This document shows positions 45,196 to 58,489 of a stretch of DNA of 64,000 bases, in pieces. Every line of letters begins with the position of its first letter. The stretch's first letter is position 1. Origin of the DNA: Amborella trichopoda. Lineage: Eukaryota > Streptophyta > Magnoliopsida > Amborellales > Amborellaceae. The notes under the pieces are model-generated. The model was not told the origin of the DNA, ran no database searches, and was given only the letters and a program-made list of their open reading frames with translations. The position numbers and the translations under genes are program-made. The stretch lies in the NCBI RefSeq assembly GCF_000471905.2, contig NW_006499207.1, positions 3,197,865 through 3,261,864 on the forward strand. Reading direction: 5' to 3'.

Positions 45196-47084
45196 GTTGT
45201 GTAATACCTCACATTCGTGAGTGGTTGAGTACATACTAGTCTAGGGAGATCTCTCTCTCTCTCATAATCATTTCGTTTCCGGTGCTTGCTGTACCCATCA
45301 TCATTATGTCTCCATGCTCATTCTCTCTCTCTCCTCACGCACGTCATTTGGCTTTTGCATGAATGACACTTGTCACTTGCTTCCCTTTTCCTTTTTTTAA
45401 AAAATAGAGCCTTTCTCATCCCTTCTAAAGAATTTTTGTCCCCCTTTCTCCCACGTTTTGCTCTCTCTAGAACATTTAGAGTCTCATATTGGGGAGCTTG
45501 GAGAAGTCGTTGTATGCAGGAAAATTTGAGCAAGTTTAGAGCTCACGGTAAGTAGATCATGTTATTGTGTATTTTAGTATTAAGCATGAATTGAAGCATG
45601 AATCTAAGCATGTATGAAGAAAGATTTGGGCCTGACTAAGCATGAAATTAAGGATGATTTTAGAACGAGATTGTATAGAAATTTGTGTGGAAGAATAGGA
45701 TTTGTATGTATGTATTTGTGCTCTATTTTTCCAGAAATTTAGGCTCTTTTCTATAATATGATGTGCAGTGTTGTGATTTCTGTTCAGCCTAAAAATTTGT
45801 GAGTTAATACTCTTGTGAGTCTAGGTTAAGTTAGAATTGGTTTCATATGATTATCTTGTGTAGTTTAGAAGTTATACTTTGTTCTTCGAGGTATATTATG
45901 GCTGGACTGTGGAATTCTACGGAGTATTGGGATTTTTGTATCTCTTTGTTAGCCTATCAAATGATCTCAGAATTGCTTCAAATCACTTCCATTGGAAATA
46001 TTTCTGAGTCTAGTTTGTGTTTGATTTTATGTCTGAATAATATTCTTGATATATTGGAAAATATGATGTGAAATGTGCATGAATACCACTTTTATCAGAC
46101 TGTGCAAATTTCCAGGAACATTGCTTGTGTTGTACTAAGACTTTGCTTGACCTATTGGAGTCCAAATTACATGAAATTACATCTATTTGAAATATGCATG
46201 AGTCTATTGTGACTTTTATGTTTTGACCTTGCTCTGATTCTTTGTATATGTAAAGTTATACTTCGAAATCTGCCAGTAGGTCACTGCGAACAGTTTTAGC
46301 AAAAGCACATATTTAATGCTTCTGATGTCATTGAGTTTGACTGACCAAAATGTATCCATTTTTGTTCAAAAAACCACCATTGGAAATATTTATGAATATA
46401 TTTTACTATTCATGTCTTGTCCTAATTCTTCATGTATAAAACGTTATGTCTTGAAATATGCCAGTAGATCACCGTAGACAATTTTCGTAAAAACACAGAA
46501 CTGATGTCTCTGCTGTCAAGAGTTTTGAACAACCAAATGAGGTATGATTTTTTCCAAGCCACTTTCATTTGAAATATTTTTGAATAAGATTGAGATCACA
46601 TGCTTAGCACTTTTCAAAATTCTCACTAATTTGAGATTTATATGATTAATTGTAACAATATGTCACTATGGACAACTTTTATAAAACTCAAAGTATGTGC
46701 CTTTGTCTCCATGGATTTTGACTAGGCCAAAGAGGTCCATTTTCTTTCAAGACACTGCCATTTGAACGGTTCACGAGTAAGATTTAATTTACATGTTGAA
46801 CACTTTTTGGAATTTCTTCTTAATTGTGAGTTATAAAGTAAATGTTAAAGACAGGTCACTTCCTTCACTACACAGCAGATTTCAGATAAAATATCTTCAT
46901 TCATTTGAACTTTTGAGGGGCCAAGCCAGGTCCAATTGTTTTTAAACTACCTTGATTTGAAAGATAGGAGAAAAAATAGTTTTGGAGCTATCTTCAAATT
47001 CCCAAAGAAATAAAAAGCCATAGCCTTGTTTTGACTTGGATGTCAGTGCCTGAATTTTTAGAAAGCGTGACATCGATACTCTGA

Positions 47085-47210
47085 TTTTGTTATAAGAACT
47101 CTGATTATGTTATAAGAACTCTGATTTTGTTTTAAGAACATTGATTCTGCTATAAGAACTCTGATTCTATTTAAGAACTTTGATTCCATTATAAGAACTC
47201 TGATTATGAC
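47085..47210 (+). repeat. ~20-bp array in the 3' LTR of Y
   Basis: Units like CTGATTNTGTTATAAGAACT, matching 40070-40200. Confidence 0.85.
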
Positions 47211-48446
47211 CGCTACACAACGGATCCTCCATTGGTAATGAGCCCCCTAATTCTGTACGTATGAGCATGGACTTGCCGCACAATGATATATATGTGATAT
47301 ATCTACTATCATTACAAGATACTGATATCGTCGTTATGTGATTTAATGGAATGCTTTGAGCATATTGTACGACCATACTGTGTTAAGTGACTGAATGGCG
47401 TGCTTTGAGCGTATTGCACGACCATATTGTGTTTTGTTATATGAACTCTGATACTGTAATTCTGGCACCTACACAATGGGTCCTCCAATAGTAGTGGATA
47501 TTATGATTTTTTTTATATGAGTGGACACCGCTTTGAGAGTATTGCAGCGCCTACCTATGTGTTTGATGCCAGTAAGGTATATGCCTCAGTGTGTAATGCA
47601 CTACCAGACTATGCTTTATTATGAAATAAGAGTATGCTCCTTTGTGATAAGTATGTACACTGTAGAACATTGCTCAGTTATAAATGAATGAGTAAGATTG
47701 AGGAATGCTTATGATGATACTCTTGAGGAAAGGTCTTTCCGAAATGCTAATTCATGTGATATCCATTATCTGTACTGGGAATATGAATGATAATTATAAC
47801 ATTGAACAAATGTGAATTCTAATATCTTATATTGTGCCTACTCTACCTCAAAAGCATCATCCTATAATTTTGACATAATTGCGATGCATGACTCCTGTTT
47901 CACGAGCATGGCTTAGAATCTTGATCTGTGCTGTGTGATAACAATCATAGGCATGGAAGCATAATGTTGTGATCTACTTACTGGGGTTTTTAGCTCATTC
48001 CTTTGCTTCCACCCTTGTAGATTGACTGCTGCAGGTTGAGAGCAGCGGGAGGTGATCATGTTTGGTGGACGAAAAGCTCGTGCTAGACGAGTGGATCCCT
48101 ATTCTTGTGTAGGTGTTTGTTGGTTGTCGGTCTTGCAATTGCTGCTATTGAAGTTATGCATTTTGATGGCGGGCCAGCAATGCCTTTGATGGTTGTAATA
48201 TTCTTGATATTGTAGTTATGACCTTGGAGAATACTTAAGGATGTGAATGGTTTTAAATTTATCCAGCTTTTGTTATGTTTCTGGTGGGAGTTTTATTTTT
48301 TCCTTCGTGCTTTGTTTCTGATTCCGCCTATCATATGCGTTGAGCCACTCTCACCTGAGTGACGTTCGCGACCTCTGTGAATTCGATCCCGCACCCTGTC
48401 ACCCTCCGATATGGGACGATAGGGGTCAGAGGGTGCGGTTGTGAAA

Positions 48447-51274
48447 CCGTTCCACCCAAGTCGTGACCTAATATCCCCAATAGAGTCAGGAGCTATCCCT
48501 CATCCCCATAGGAGTCACACCCATATTGTAGCCCATTATCCCCAGTGGAGTTGGGGTCATTCTTACCTCTTCAATTCCTTGTGGGCCTGTTTCACACCAA
48601 GCTATCCTATCACCAGGAAGTTGGGTTACTTATTCTCCATAGAGTCTCATCATTCACTCCGGGATTACGCTTACCCCCCTAAGCCCTAATGAAGTCCGCT
48701 TATGTTGGCCATCCTTCATCAAGTCACAATTTCCATCTAAGCCCTCAGTTTGTGAATGGTCTAAACCATTTTATCCCTAAGGAGTTGGATTGCCATCCAC
48801 ATACCTATTCTCCATGGAGCTCCACCTACATGGCGTCCCAAGCACAGTCTGTGCTGCATGACCCTAAACTGCATAGCTTTGGTCCAAACTATATGACCTT
48901 AAACTGTAGCAGAGGTCTAGTTGCAAGGCCTTAAACTGCACGGTCCGTGCTGCACGACCCTAAACTCCATAGCTATTGTCCAAACTATATGACCTTAACT
49001 TGTAATGGAGGTCTAGTTGCAAACCTTAAACTGCACGGTCTATGCTGCATGACCCTAAACAGCCCACGACCCTAAACGGCCCTGCTTTGGTCCAAACTAT
49101 ATGACCTTAAACTGTAGCAGAGGTCTAGTTGCACGACCTTAATCTGCACGGTCCGTGCTACACAACCCTAAATTGCACAGCTTTGGTCCAAACTATATGA
49201 CTTTAAACTATAACGAAGGTCTAGTTGCACGACCTTAAACTGTCAGTCTGTGCTGCGTGACCCTAAATGGGACAGGCCTGGTCTAATTGCATGACCTTAA
49301 ACCACACATCCTCAGTCCATGCTGCATGACCCTAAAATGTACAGCCCTGATCTAGTTGCACGACCCCAAAACTGCATGGTCTAAACTATATGACCTTAAA
49401 CTGTAGTGCAAGTCTAGTCGCACGACCTTAAACTGCACAGTCTTAGTTGTATGACTTTAAATTACACCACCACGGTCCAGTTGTATGACCTTAAACCATA
49501 GTGCACGTCTTAGCCGCATGACGATAAAAGTCTCAGCACCATGATCTAAACTATATGACCTTAAATTGTAGCGGAGAACTAGTTGCACGATCTTAAACTG
49601 CACGGTCCAAGTCACATGACTTTAACTGCACCACCACGGTCCAGCTGTATGACTTGAAATCATAGTGCACATCATGGCTATATGATGATAAACAACTTTG
49701 CACATATCCCAGATGAATGACCTTTAAAACTTGCCCCCACATACTCACACACACCTTTTATGTGCATCTTTCACTCACGCTTTCCCTAACCTACCTATTA
49801 GTGTGCACGCACCACCTTAAGTACCTCGCCAGTAATTTCATTTCTTTCATCATCCTGCATCATTCCCTAGTGAGTCTCACTCGTGCTCACAATATGACGA
49901 ACCATCCTGCCATTCATACTCTTTGTAAGTTAGTGGGTCACCATCCTCCACTCACATTTCATACATCATCCATCTGTCATAGGTAGCCTATTGCCATTTT
50001 CCCAAGTGAGTCAAACCACCACCATACTCACTCCATGTCCTCCACGGACTGCCATTCATCACCACTACGATCTAAGCTATATGACCATAGACCATATTGC
50101 ACGTCCGGGCTGCATGACATTAAATTGTTTTGCTCAGGTCCCAGAGGCATGACCTTAAACACGCCTTCACAAAAAAAATAGTGAAATAACGGGCATGGTG
50201 TATACCTTAACAAGGGAACACTATGAGTAAAAATGATGGACGGGCACGGTCACGAAACCATGAGTAAAAGAGTTCTGGGAATAAAAAACCGGGGTACGGT
50301 GAAAACCCGAAAGGGCATCATGAGTAAAAATGGATGAAAAGGGTGGACATGGCCAAAACTTCATGGGTAAAAGAGCCCCAAAATAAAAAGAAATTTGTGA
50401 AAACTTTCTCTACGACACCGCTTCCCAAGTTCAAGTGAAAATCCACGAAGGACGCTTGGCTCAATAAATAGGTTGATGCAGTACTCGTCCCAACAGGCGA
50501 CTTCAACCCTCACTCAAAAGAAGAAAATCACTAGTGTTAGCATGCCAAGACTCAAAAAATACGAGCTTTAAGGAAAATATTTCGACAGCTTGAGTCCATT
50601 TGCAAAAAGGACTCGAAAGATAGAAGACTAGCTAAGACGGCAAGACAGATCTCATTAAAAAGAGCATCATTCTCACAAGGTTACAAACACACTTCCAAGA
50701 TGCTGGAGATGCCCCAAGGAAGCTAAGTCAACTACGGCTTTAGAGTGGCAATCAGATGATTGTTGTAGCTGCAAAGCAGTGGGTAGGGGTGGTTGTACCC
50801 CTTGCTGATCATCTAGATAAATTGAGGTACCCTACTCATCAAAGAATGACTGATGCACAAAGCAGATGAATGCCAACTAAAGTCTCTTTGGTTGCCTATC
50901 AAAGACAAACAAACCCAGACCAAATGGGAACAATGCCCTTCTACATGGTACTCAATTGCTAAATGGGGCAGATTCTGACTAACGAGGTTCGTACAAAATC
51001 CTCAGCTTCAAAATCACCAACAGTTCGCATGAGGGGGTGGTGAGGACTTCGACAATATCCCTCAAAACATTCTCTTCTCCCCTTAATGTCTCCATGGACG
51101 GACCGGCGAACAATGCATCCCTACGTCAGAGCAACCTAGTTACACCTTTACGTGAATCTCCTTGGCATTCACGTGGTCCTGTGGCTAGGAGGGAAAAACG
51201 TAAAAACCGAATGAAATTTTCTGAATGATTGTCCTTCTCACTTCTTTTGAAGTATAATATTCGACGGAGCAAGT
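48447..51274 (+). other. Tat 3' region, continuation after element Y
   Basis: It resumes the sequence interrupted at 37669. 48450-48850 matches 31861-32309. 48850-49700 is the 35-bp array. 49730-51274 matches the region before the other LTRs. A stretch at about 50690-50905 has no counterpart in the other copies. No gene. Confidence 0.65.
48850..49700 (+). repeat. Array of the ~35-bp TATGACCTTAAACTGCA unit (LTR-chain copy 1)
   Basis: More than 20 diverged units containing CTATATGACCTTAAACTGTA and GGTCTAGTTGCACGACC. Confidence 0.85.
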
Positions 51275-52861
51275 TGTCTAAATGTAGTTTTTAGCACTTG
51301 GTCTCTAATTAGGAATAAGCATGAAGCACGTCAATAAAGCCTGCAAAACAGTGGAAATTCACGAAGGTTTCAGAATGGCCCCAGAATTGGTCATGATCTT
51401 TATCAGCACTTCAAAAGACCACCTCTTAAGTTCCATCACGATCAGACATGTCTAAGGCAGTGAACACAACGAAACAATTTCAGCAAAATCGGTCTTTAGC
51501 TCCCTGAAATGGACCCTGTAACTAGAGCCATACTTGTGGTGCGTCAAACATCTGTAGGACCACCACCATTAGATCTAGCATGGTCGAAAACACCTAAGGG
51601 TCAAGTTTTGACTTAATCGGGAACTCCAAGATAAAGTTACAGGTAAAATACCGAAAAGGGGTAGCCCGCACACTATTCCCGTGTGGCCACTCTGCACCAA
51701 AACACCATTAAACGTGGTTGTTTTTACAGTCACGGGGAGTCACTTTCGAGGCCTATATCTCACTCATTCCAAGTCGGATCGCTCCCAAATTTGGTGAGCG
51801 TGTTCATCTCATCAAGACGAACAATTCGATATGGAGGCCGTACACTATTCCCGTCTGACCACCCTACACTAAAACACCATTAAACATGGTTGTTTTTATA
51901 TTCATAGATACTCAATTTTGGGGCTTATACCTCACACGTTTCAAGTCAAATCGCTCCCAAATTTGGTGAGTGTGTTCTTCTCATCAAGACAAACAATTCG
52001 ATATGTGGTACGCCCTGAAACGATGCTCGATCAAAGAGAAAAACTAAATGGAAGTCGCTGATCTGTAAAGGAAGTTGCAGACAATTCAGCAGCAACACAC
52101 CTCATTCGAGCAGCCAGATCAGGATGCTCGCATACCCGATCGGCACGAAGCCATTTGCATTATGTGCATAGGGTCCTAGGTTATCTCTGGTTTGAACCTT
52201 TCCTACGATGTACGGATGAATTTCACACACGAAGACATCAAAGCTATTGTAAATTTCGACCGCCAAATTCCAGGATTCCAGCCAAAAACTTAAGACGACA
52301 AAATTTTCATCCGGACACGAAATCAAGCTACGTTTATTGCAATACGATCGTGACGACATGCTCAATGAGATTCAATAAAGAAATCACAAATAAACATCAA
52401 GGAACGAGCACACAATCGATCCGAAGTTTTGAAGATTCATCCAAGATTCAAGTCTCATGATCATGGCTCAAAAATATGATTCATGGCTCGAAGTTGGTAT
52501 CAAAATGATCGTCATGCTGAGCCTTACAAGAAAACAATAATCTTTCGATCAAACGGGCATCAAAATGACATCTGGTCAGCCACAAAAGATCACGCAAGTT
52601 CTAGAGCAGCAGCATGAACTGTTTTGAAATTCCACACGTTGTTAGGCAGAAGAAAAATAGTCCTTTTACACCCATTTTTAGAATTTCTTTAAATTCAATT
52701 AAATTGTAATTATCTATTATTCTAATTAGTTTTCGAGCGTAGACCCTTGTTTTAGCCAAATTTCATATAAACAGGCAATGCCTCATTGTATAAAGGACGG
52801 ATTTATTACTCTTGGATCAATCAATAAAATTCTGATCTTTGCTTGAGTTTGTAGGTATGTA
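51275..52861 (+). repeat. Tat-family LTR 2 of the LTR chain, with an internal duplication
   Basis: It starts TGTCTAAATG after a diverged GAAGTATAATATTCGACGG segment. A TATA-like box CATATAAA lies at 52764-52771 and AATAAA at 52823-52828. A tandem duplication of about 172 bp (about 51668-52012) makes it longer than the other copies. Confidence 0.7.
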
Positions 52862-54365
52862 TTGAAGAGAAAGGGGATAGAGAATAAAAGGGATGATACC
52901 CTCAAGCAGGTAACTTTCTCTCTCCTCCCCTCTTTCTCTCTCCTCTCTTCTCTTTTTTATTTCTTTCTCTCTCTTCTCATCTCTATCTCTCTCTTATCAT
53001 CTTTATCTTTATCTCTCTTCTCATCTCTTTCTCTCTCTTACCTTCTCCTCATCTCTACCTCCTTCTCTCTCTCTTCTCATCTCTTTCTCTCTCTTTCCTT
53101 CTCTCGTCTTCTCTCGTCTTCTCGTCTCTGTCTCCATCCATCCTCTTCTAATGCAAATGATAATGCCTAGCGCTGATTGGTTTTTTCTTTCTTCTGTCAC
53201 AACTGGGGAAGCTTATCACCGGTTGGTTTTCTCTCTCCTTTCTCTCATACTCGGTGAAGCCTAGTGTCGGTTGGTTTTTTCTCTCCTCTTCGGTCACAAT
53301 TGATGAAGCCTAACATCGATTGGTTTTCTCTCTCCTCCTTGTCATAGTTGACGAAGCGTAACGCCCACTAGTTTTCTCTCTCTTCTCTTTTGATTCAATC
53401 GGTGAAGGCTAGCATCGACTTCTTTTTCTCTCTTTTCCTTCTAACACAATTAGCGAAGCCTAGCACCAATTGTGTCTTCTCTCTCATCTCCTTTGTATAA
53501 CACAGTCAGCGAAACCTAACGCCACTGCATTTTCTCTCACTTCCTTCTAACACAGTCGGTAGTGCTTAGCATCGACTACGCCTTCCTTCCCTCTCACTCC
53601 TTCAACCTCTCACCTTTCATATTCTTCTCTTCATTTCTTCTCCCTCCTTCCTTCTTTCTATTCTTCTCTTCTTATTCTTTCCTCATAGCCTTAATTCTGC
53701 TACTCCTTCATTTGACTAAAAGGGATTGAGGTTAGCCTCTCATGGTAGTCATGTCGTCTAGCCGTAATGTTATTATGCCAGGATTACTTGGCCAGCTTTA
53801 CTGTCACGACAGACTTACCATTGTGCCTAGCTAGTCGGTATTGGTAATGATGTCTAGTAGTAATTATGTGAGCCAGTCTTAGTTACCGAGCCCGTTTTGC
53901 TACCACGTTGGGTCAATTATTCACATGTCTAGTAACCGCCCTGATCCTCACACTTAGTTGAATTCTTCGCACCCCCGTCTTTAGTCTCTTCTTCTTTTTG
54001 AATGCGCATGCTTGTGTACATTCATCAAAGAGGAAAAGGGTGAGGTCTTGACCACCTGTTTTATAACCTTTGCCATATATGTTGCAAAAAATAAGAAGAA
54101 TACAAGCCAAGGGAGGTGATTTCGAACCAGTTTTACTGCTGGGGGTCTTTTTTCGTGATCTAAGAGGGCGGCCACGCATGTTAGCTTGAGTAAGTCCCGA
54201 ACCCACCTTAAATTCCTCTGTCACCAGTTGGTAACACCTGCTGCCGTTCTTGAACAAAGTTCCCAAGTGAGTGATCTCAAAAATGTCTCGAATCTTCTCT
54301 CGAAACCCAACACGCATACCGCCTGATCTCCAATGGATCCAGAGGGCAGGATCGAGGCACCTAAC
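52862..54365 (+). other. Leader region after LTR 2
   Basis: A CT-rich tract (52915-53150), ~50-bp modules (53155-53590) and non-repetitive leader (53640-54362). It ends CCAGAGGGCAGGATCGAGG...CCTAACCA, as at 37600-37635, then passes directly into the 35-bp array. No coding part. Confidence 0.65.
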
Positions 54366-56085
54366 CACCATGGTTCAAATTTTATGACCTTAAAATGTAA
54401 CAGAGGTCTAGTCGCACTAGCTTAAACTGCAAGGTCCTAGTTGCATGACTTTAAACTGCATAACCACGGTCCAAGCTATATGACCCTAAACCATAATGCA
54501 TGTCCTGGCCACATGACGTTAAACTGCTTTGCACAGGTCCCGAAGGCATTACCATATACTCACCCCCACATATGCACACACGCCTTTGACCTGCATTTTC
54601 ACGCACATCTTCCCTAATCAACCCGTTTATGTGTGCACACCACCATCATTACCTCCCTAGTGAGTCCATTCATTTCATCATCCTTTATCATTCCCCAGGG
54701 AGTCTAAACCACCATACTCGTTGTAAGCTAGTGAGTCACCATTTTTCAGCTTCCATTCATACATCATCCATCCTTCACAGGTAGCCTCTTGCCATCTTCC
54801 CAAAGTGAGCTAAAACCATCACCATACTTACTCCATGGCCTCAACAAGTTGTCATCCACCTTCATTACAGTCCAGCTGTGTGACCTTAAACTAGAGTATA
54901 CATCCTGGCCGCATGACGTGAAAAGGCTTCACACAAGTCCCGAAGGCATGATCTTAAACATGCTTTCACAAAAAATAACGGGCATAGTGTATACCTAGAC
55001 AAGAGAACACCATGAGTGAAAATGATGCACAAGCATGGTCACAAAACCATGAGTAAAAGAGTTTTGGGAAAATAAAAATAAAAAAATCGAGTACGGTGAA
55101 AACTTGAAAAGGGCACTGTGAATAAAAATAAAAGAATAAGGGTGGATATGGCCGAAAGGTCATGGGTAAAAGAGCCCTAAATAAAAAAGAAGTTGACGAA
55201 AACTGTCTCTACAGCGCCATTTCCCAAGTCCAAGTGAAAATCTGCACAGGTCGTTTTGGACCAATAAACCAGTTGATGCAGCACTCGCCTCAACTGGCAG
55301 CTTCAGCCCCCATTCAAACAAAAAAAGTCTTAGTGTCACAATACCAAGACCCAAAAAAAAAATGAGCTTCAAGGTAAACGATTCTAATAGCTTTAGTCTA
55401 TTAATAAAAAGGACTCGAAAAATAGAAGACTCACCAAGAAGGCAAAACAAGTCTCATGAGGAAGGAGCGCCTTTCCCACGAGGTCACAAACACACTCCAA
55501 AAATGCTAAAGACCACTACGAAGGCAAGAAACTGACAAAGCCAAGGTGAACCTACCAGATACTTCAGTCTTCCTCGCCACAATTCTCTCTAGTCGATAGG
55601 CCCAGACTATCGAGATAGGCTAATAAAATGCCCCCGACTTGACCCGACAGATAGGGCCTACAGAGATATATTGACTATCAAAGCAAACCTGGTGCAGCAG
55701 CAAACAACGCCAACAAAAAACTAACAAACCCAGACCAAATGGGAAAAATTCCCTTTAGCATGACACTCGACTGCCAAAAGGGCCTAATTCTGACTAACGA
55801 GGTCTGTACAAAATCCTCAGATTCAGAATCATAAACAGTCCACACGAGAGTTAGGACTTCGACAGGATCCCTTAAAAAAGTCTCTTCTCCTCCACTTAAA
55901 ATCTCCATGGATGGACTTGTACATTGCATCCAAATTTCTGAGCATCCGTGTTGCAGCATTACGTGAATCTCCGCAGCATTCATGTGATCCTGTGGCTAGG
56001 AAGAAAAAAGTAATAAAGCTGTAGAAATTTTTTTGAATGTTCTCCTTCTCGCTTCTCTCGAAGCACAACATTCGGTGGGGCAAGC
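54366..56085 (+). other. Shortened Tat 3' region before LTR 3
   Basis: A few units of the 35-bp array (54370-54520), then sequence matching 33060-34530, ending with GAAGCACAACATTCGGTGGGG. No gene. Confidence 0.65.
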
Positions 56086-57476
56086 TGTTTGAACACATTT
56101 TTCAGCCCCTTGATCCCTGATGTGGAATAAAGAGGAAGCAGGTCAATAACGCCTCCACATACAATGGAAATTTTGACAGTCTCTGAATGACCCCAGAATT
56201 GGTCAGGATCTTGATAAGCACTTCAAAAGGGTACCTGCCAAGTTTCATCACAATTAAACATATCTAAGAAAGTAAACACAAAGAAACAATTTCGGTAAAA
56301 TTCGACTCTAGTACCTTGAAATGGACTCTGTAACAATAACTATATTTTCAATATGTCAAACAGTAGTGGGACCACTACCATTGGATCTGCCAGGGTCGCA
56401 AACCCTTAGGGGTCAAGTTTCGGGTTAATCGGGCACTCCAAAAGGGGTTGGCCACACATTATTTTCGTGTGGCGACCCTGCACCAAAACACAATTAAAGG
56501 TGATTGTTTTTGTAGTCACATATAGTGACTTTCAGGGCCTATATCTCACTCATTCCAAATCAGATCACGCTCAAATTTTCTAAGCGTGTTCGTCTCATCT
56601 AGACGAGCATTTTGATATGTGATATGCCCTTTGACAATGCCCAAGTAGGGAGAAAAACTAGGGAGAAGTTTCTGATCCGTAAAGAAATTACAGAAAAATC
56701 AGCAGCAGTATGGCTCGTTTGAGCGACCAAATCACGACGCTCATGTACCCGATCAACGAGAAACTAATTGTATTATCTGTGTAAGGCCCGAGGCTATCTC
56801 TAGTACGAACCTTGCTTACAATGAACGTTTGGATTTCACACACTAAGGCATTGAAGCTGCTATAAATTTCGGTTGCTGAATTTTTAAGATTTCGGTCAAA
56901 AACTCAAGATGACGAAATCTTCGTTCGGACACGAAATTGAGCTGCGTTTGTTGCAACGTGATCGTAACGGTATGATCAGTGTGATTCAGCGAAGAAATCG
57001 AAGAAAAAAAAATCAAGAAACAAGCACACTATCGATCAAGTGTTTTCAAGATTCATCCAATATTCAAGTCTTATGATCATGGCTTAAATACATAAATCAT
57101 GGCTCGAAGTTGGTATCAAATAGATCGCCAAGCCGAGCCCTATAAGAAAACAATAATCTTTCGATTAAAAGCGCATTAGAACAAACTTGCATCAATCATG
57201 GAAGATCACGTAAGTTCTCGAGCAGCAGCAGGGACTGTTTTAGAATTTCACACTTTGTTAAGCAAGGGCAAAATAATCCTTTTGCACCAATTTTTAGAAT
57301 TTCTTTTAATTAAATTAAATTATAATTATCTTCAATTTTTTGTTATTTTTGGGCGTCCACTCATGTTTGGGCCCAATTCTATATAGACATGCAATGCTTA
57401 ATTGTAAAGCACCTTGGAAAAAATCTTCGATCAATAAATAAAGACTTCAATTTTTGCTTGAGTTCGCGGGTGAGTC
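56086..57476 (+). repeat. Tat-family LTR 3 of the LTR chain
   Basis: It starts TGTTTGAACACATTTTTCAGC, the clearest LTR start of this subfamily. TATATAG is at 57380-57386 and AATAAA at 57433-57438. It ends near TGAGTC, before TTGGAGAGAGA. Length is about 1.39 kb, like the LTRs of A. Confidence 0.75.
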
Positions 57477-58489
57477 TTGGAGAGAGAATAGGAGAGAGAA
57501 AAAAAGGGCCGATATCCCTCGATAAAGTAATTTTCTCTCTCCTCCTCTCTTTCTCTCTTCTTTTTTCTCATCTATATCTCTCTTTCTCTCTCCTCTTTTT
57601 TCATCTCTATCTCTCTTTCTCTCTCCTCTCTCCTCTTCTCTGTCTCTCTTTCTCTCTCATCTTTTCTCATCTCTATCTCTCTTTCTCTCTTCTCTATTTT
57701 ATTCTCTATCTCTCTTTCTCTCTCCTCTTTTCTCATTTCTCATCTCTATCTCTATCTCTCTTTCTCTCTCCTCTTTTCTCATTTCTCATCTCTATCTCTA
57801 TCATTTTCTCCTCTCTTTTCTCTCTCATCTCTCCCTTTCTCTTTCCAGCTTTCATCTTTATCTCTTTCTCTCTCTTCTTCCTCTAGTCTATCAAGTCTCT
57901 CTTTACCTTTTTCTCCTTCTCCATTCACGCGTGGCGGATCTATCGTTTGGTGTGATGCCTTCCTATTCCTGAGACATGGACAGTGAGCTGGGCCTTAACT
58001 CGAGCAGCAGTCCCAGCCTCTATCAAAATTCTACCCCTTCTCCCTTTTATCGCAGGTGGCGCAAGCCTATCGCCGTTTGTGCTTTCTCTCTCTTCTCTTC
58101 TACCACAGACGGTGCAAGCCTATCGCCACTTGTGCTTTCTCTCTCTTATCTTCTGCCACAAATTGTGCAAGCCTATCGCCATCAATACTTTCTCTCTCCT
58201 TCCTTCTCCTCGATCATAGATGGCACTAGCCTATCGCTGCCTGTGTTCCTTCTCTTTCCTCTCTTTTGTCATAGTCGGTGCAAGCCTAACACCTCCTGTG
58301 TTTTCATTTTTTTCTTCCATCACAGACAGCGCAAGATCATTGTCATCTGTGTCCTTTCCATCTCTTCCTTCTTCTGTCATAGACGGCACAAGTTCTTTCC
58401 CTCTCTTTTTTCTCCTATCATAGACAACAAAAGCCCATTGTTGTTTGTGTTCACCCTCTCTCTCCTCTTTCTTCTGTGATAAACAGCAC
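57477..58489 (+). repeat. Leader after LTR 3: long CT-rich tract and ~50-bp modules
   Basis: 57530-57900 is almost pure CTCTCT/TCATCTCTAT sequence. 57960-58480 has modules such as GGCGCAAGCCTATCGCC followed by TTTGTGCTTTCTCTCTCTTC. The open frames here encode only Ser/Leu/Phe-rich low-complexity strings and are not genes. Confidence 0.75.

Larger units (their letters stand above)
37670..48446 (+). mobile_element. Element Y: chromovirus-type LTR retrotransposon carrying gag plus an 84-bp satellite instead of pol
   Basis: LTRs 37670-41455 and 44539-48446 share ends TGTA...ACCCAA and GTGAAA. The primer site TGATATCAGAGC (41460-41471) resembles the initiator-methionine tRNA type, and a T/G-rich GGGGGGATGA tract precedes the 3' LTR. 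The bases CCATT (37665-37669) and CCGTT (48447-48451) look like a 5-bp target duplication with one change. The internal region is only about 3.1 kb: gag (41568-42475), a short spacer and a 1.6 kb satellite. No protease, RT, RNase H or integrase is visible. The overall structure is complete-looking, but gag is broken in a few places. By eye the LTRs differ at about one base in ten. It is nested in the Tat leader/3' region. Confidence 0.85.
44539..48446 (+). repeat. 3' LTR of element Y
   Basis: 3.9 kb, the same module order as the 5' LTR. The 28-bp array (44552-45195) is longer than in the 5' copy, a difference gained after insertion or by unequal exchange. Confidence 0.85.

Noticed and set aside
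44797-45234. Repetitive frames on both strands in the 28-bp LTR array (RPTPVGVVREAS and ASHTTPTGTGLSHN types)
   Set aside because: Open on both strands purely because of the tandem unit. They lie in an LTR and do not continue outside the array.
57389-57886. 165-residue frame rich in Ser, Leu and Phe
   Set aside because: A translation of a CTCTCT/TCATCTCTAT tract; low complexity, with no homology expected.
57976-58479. 167-residue frame with repeating AxSLSPLVLSLS phrases
   Set aside because: It follows the ~50-bp leader modules of the Tat family and is not conserved as protein in the other leader copies.
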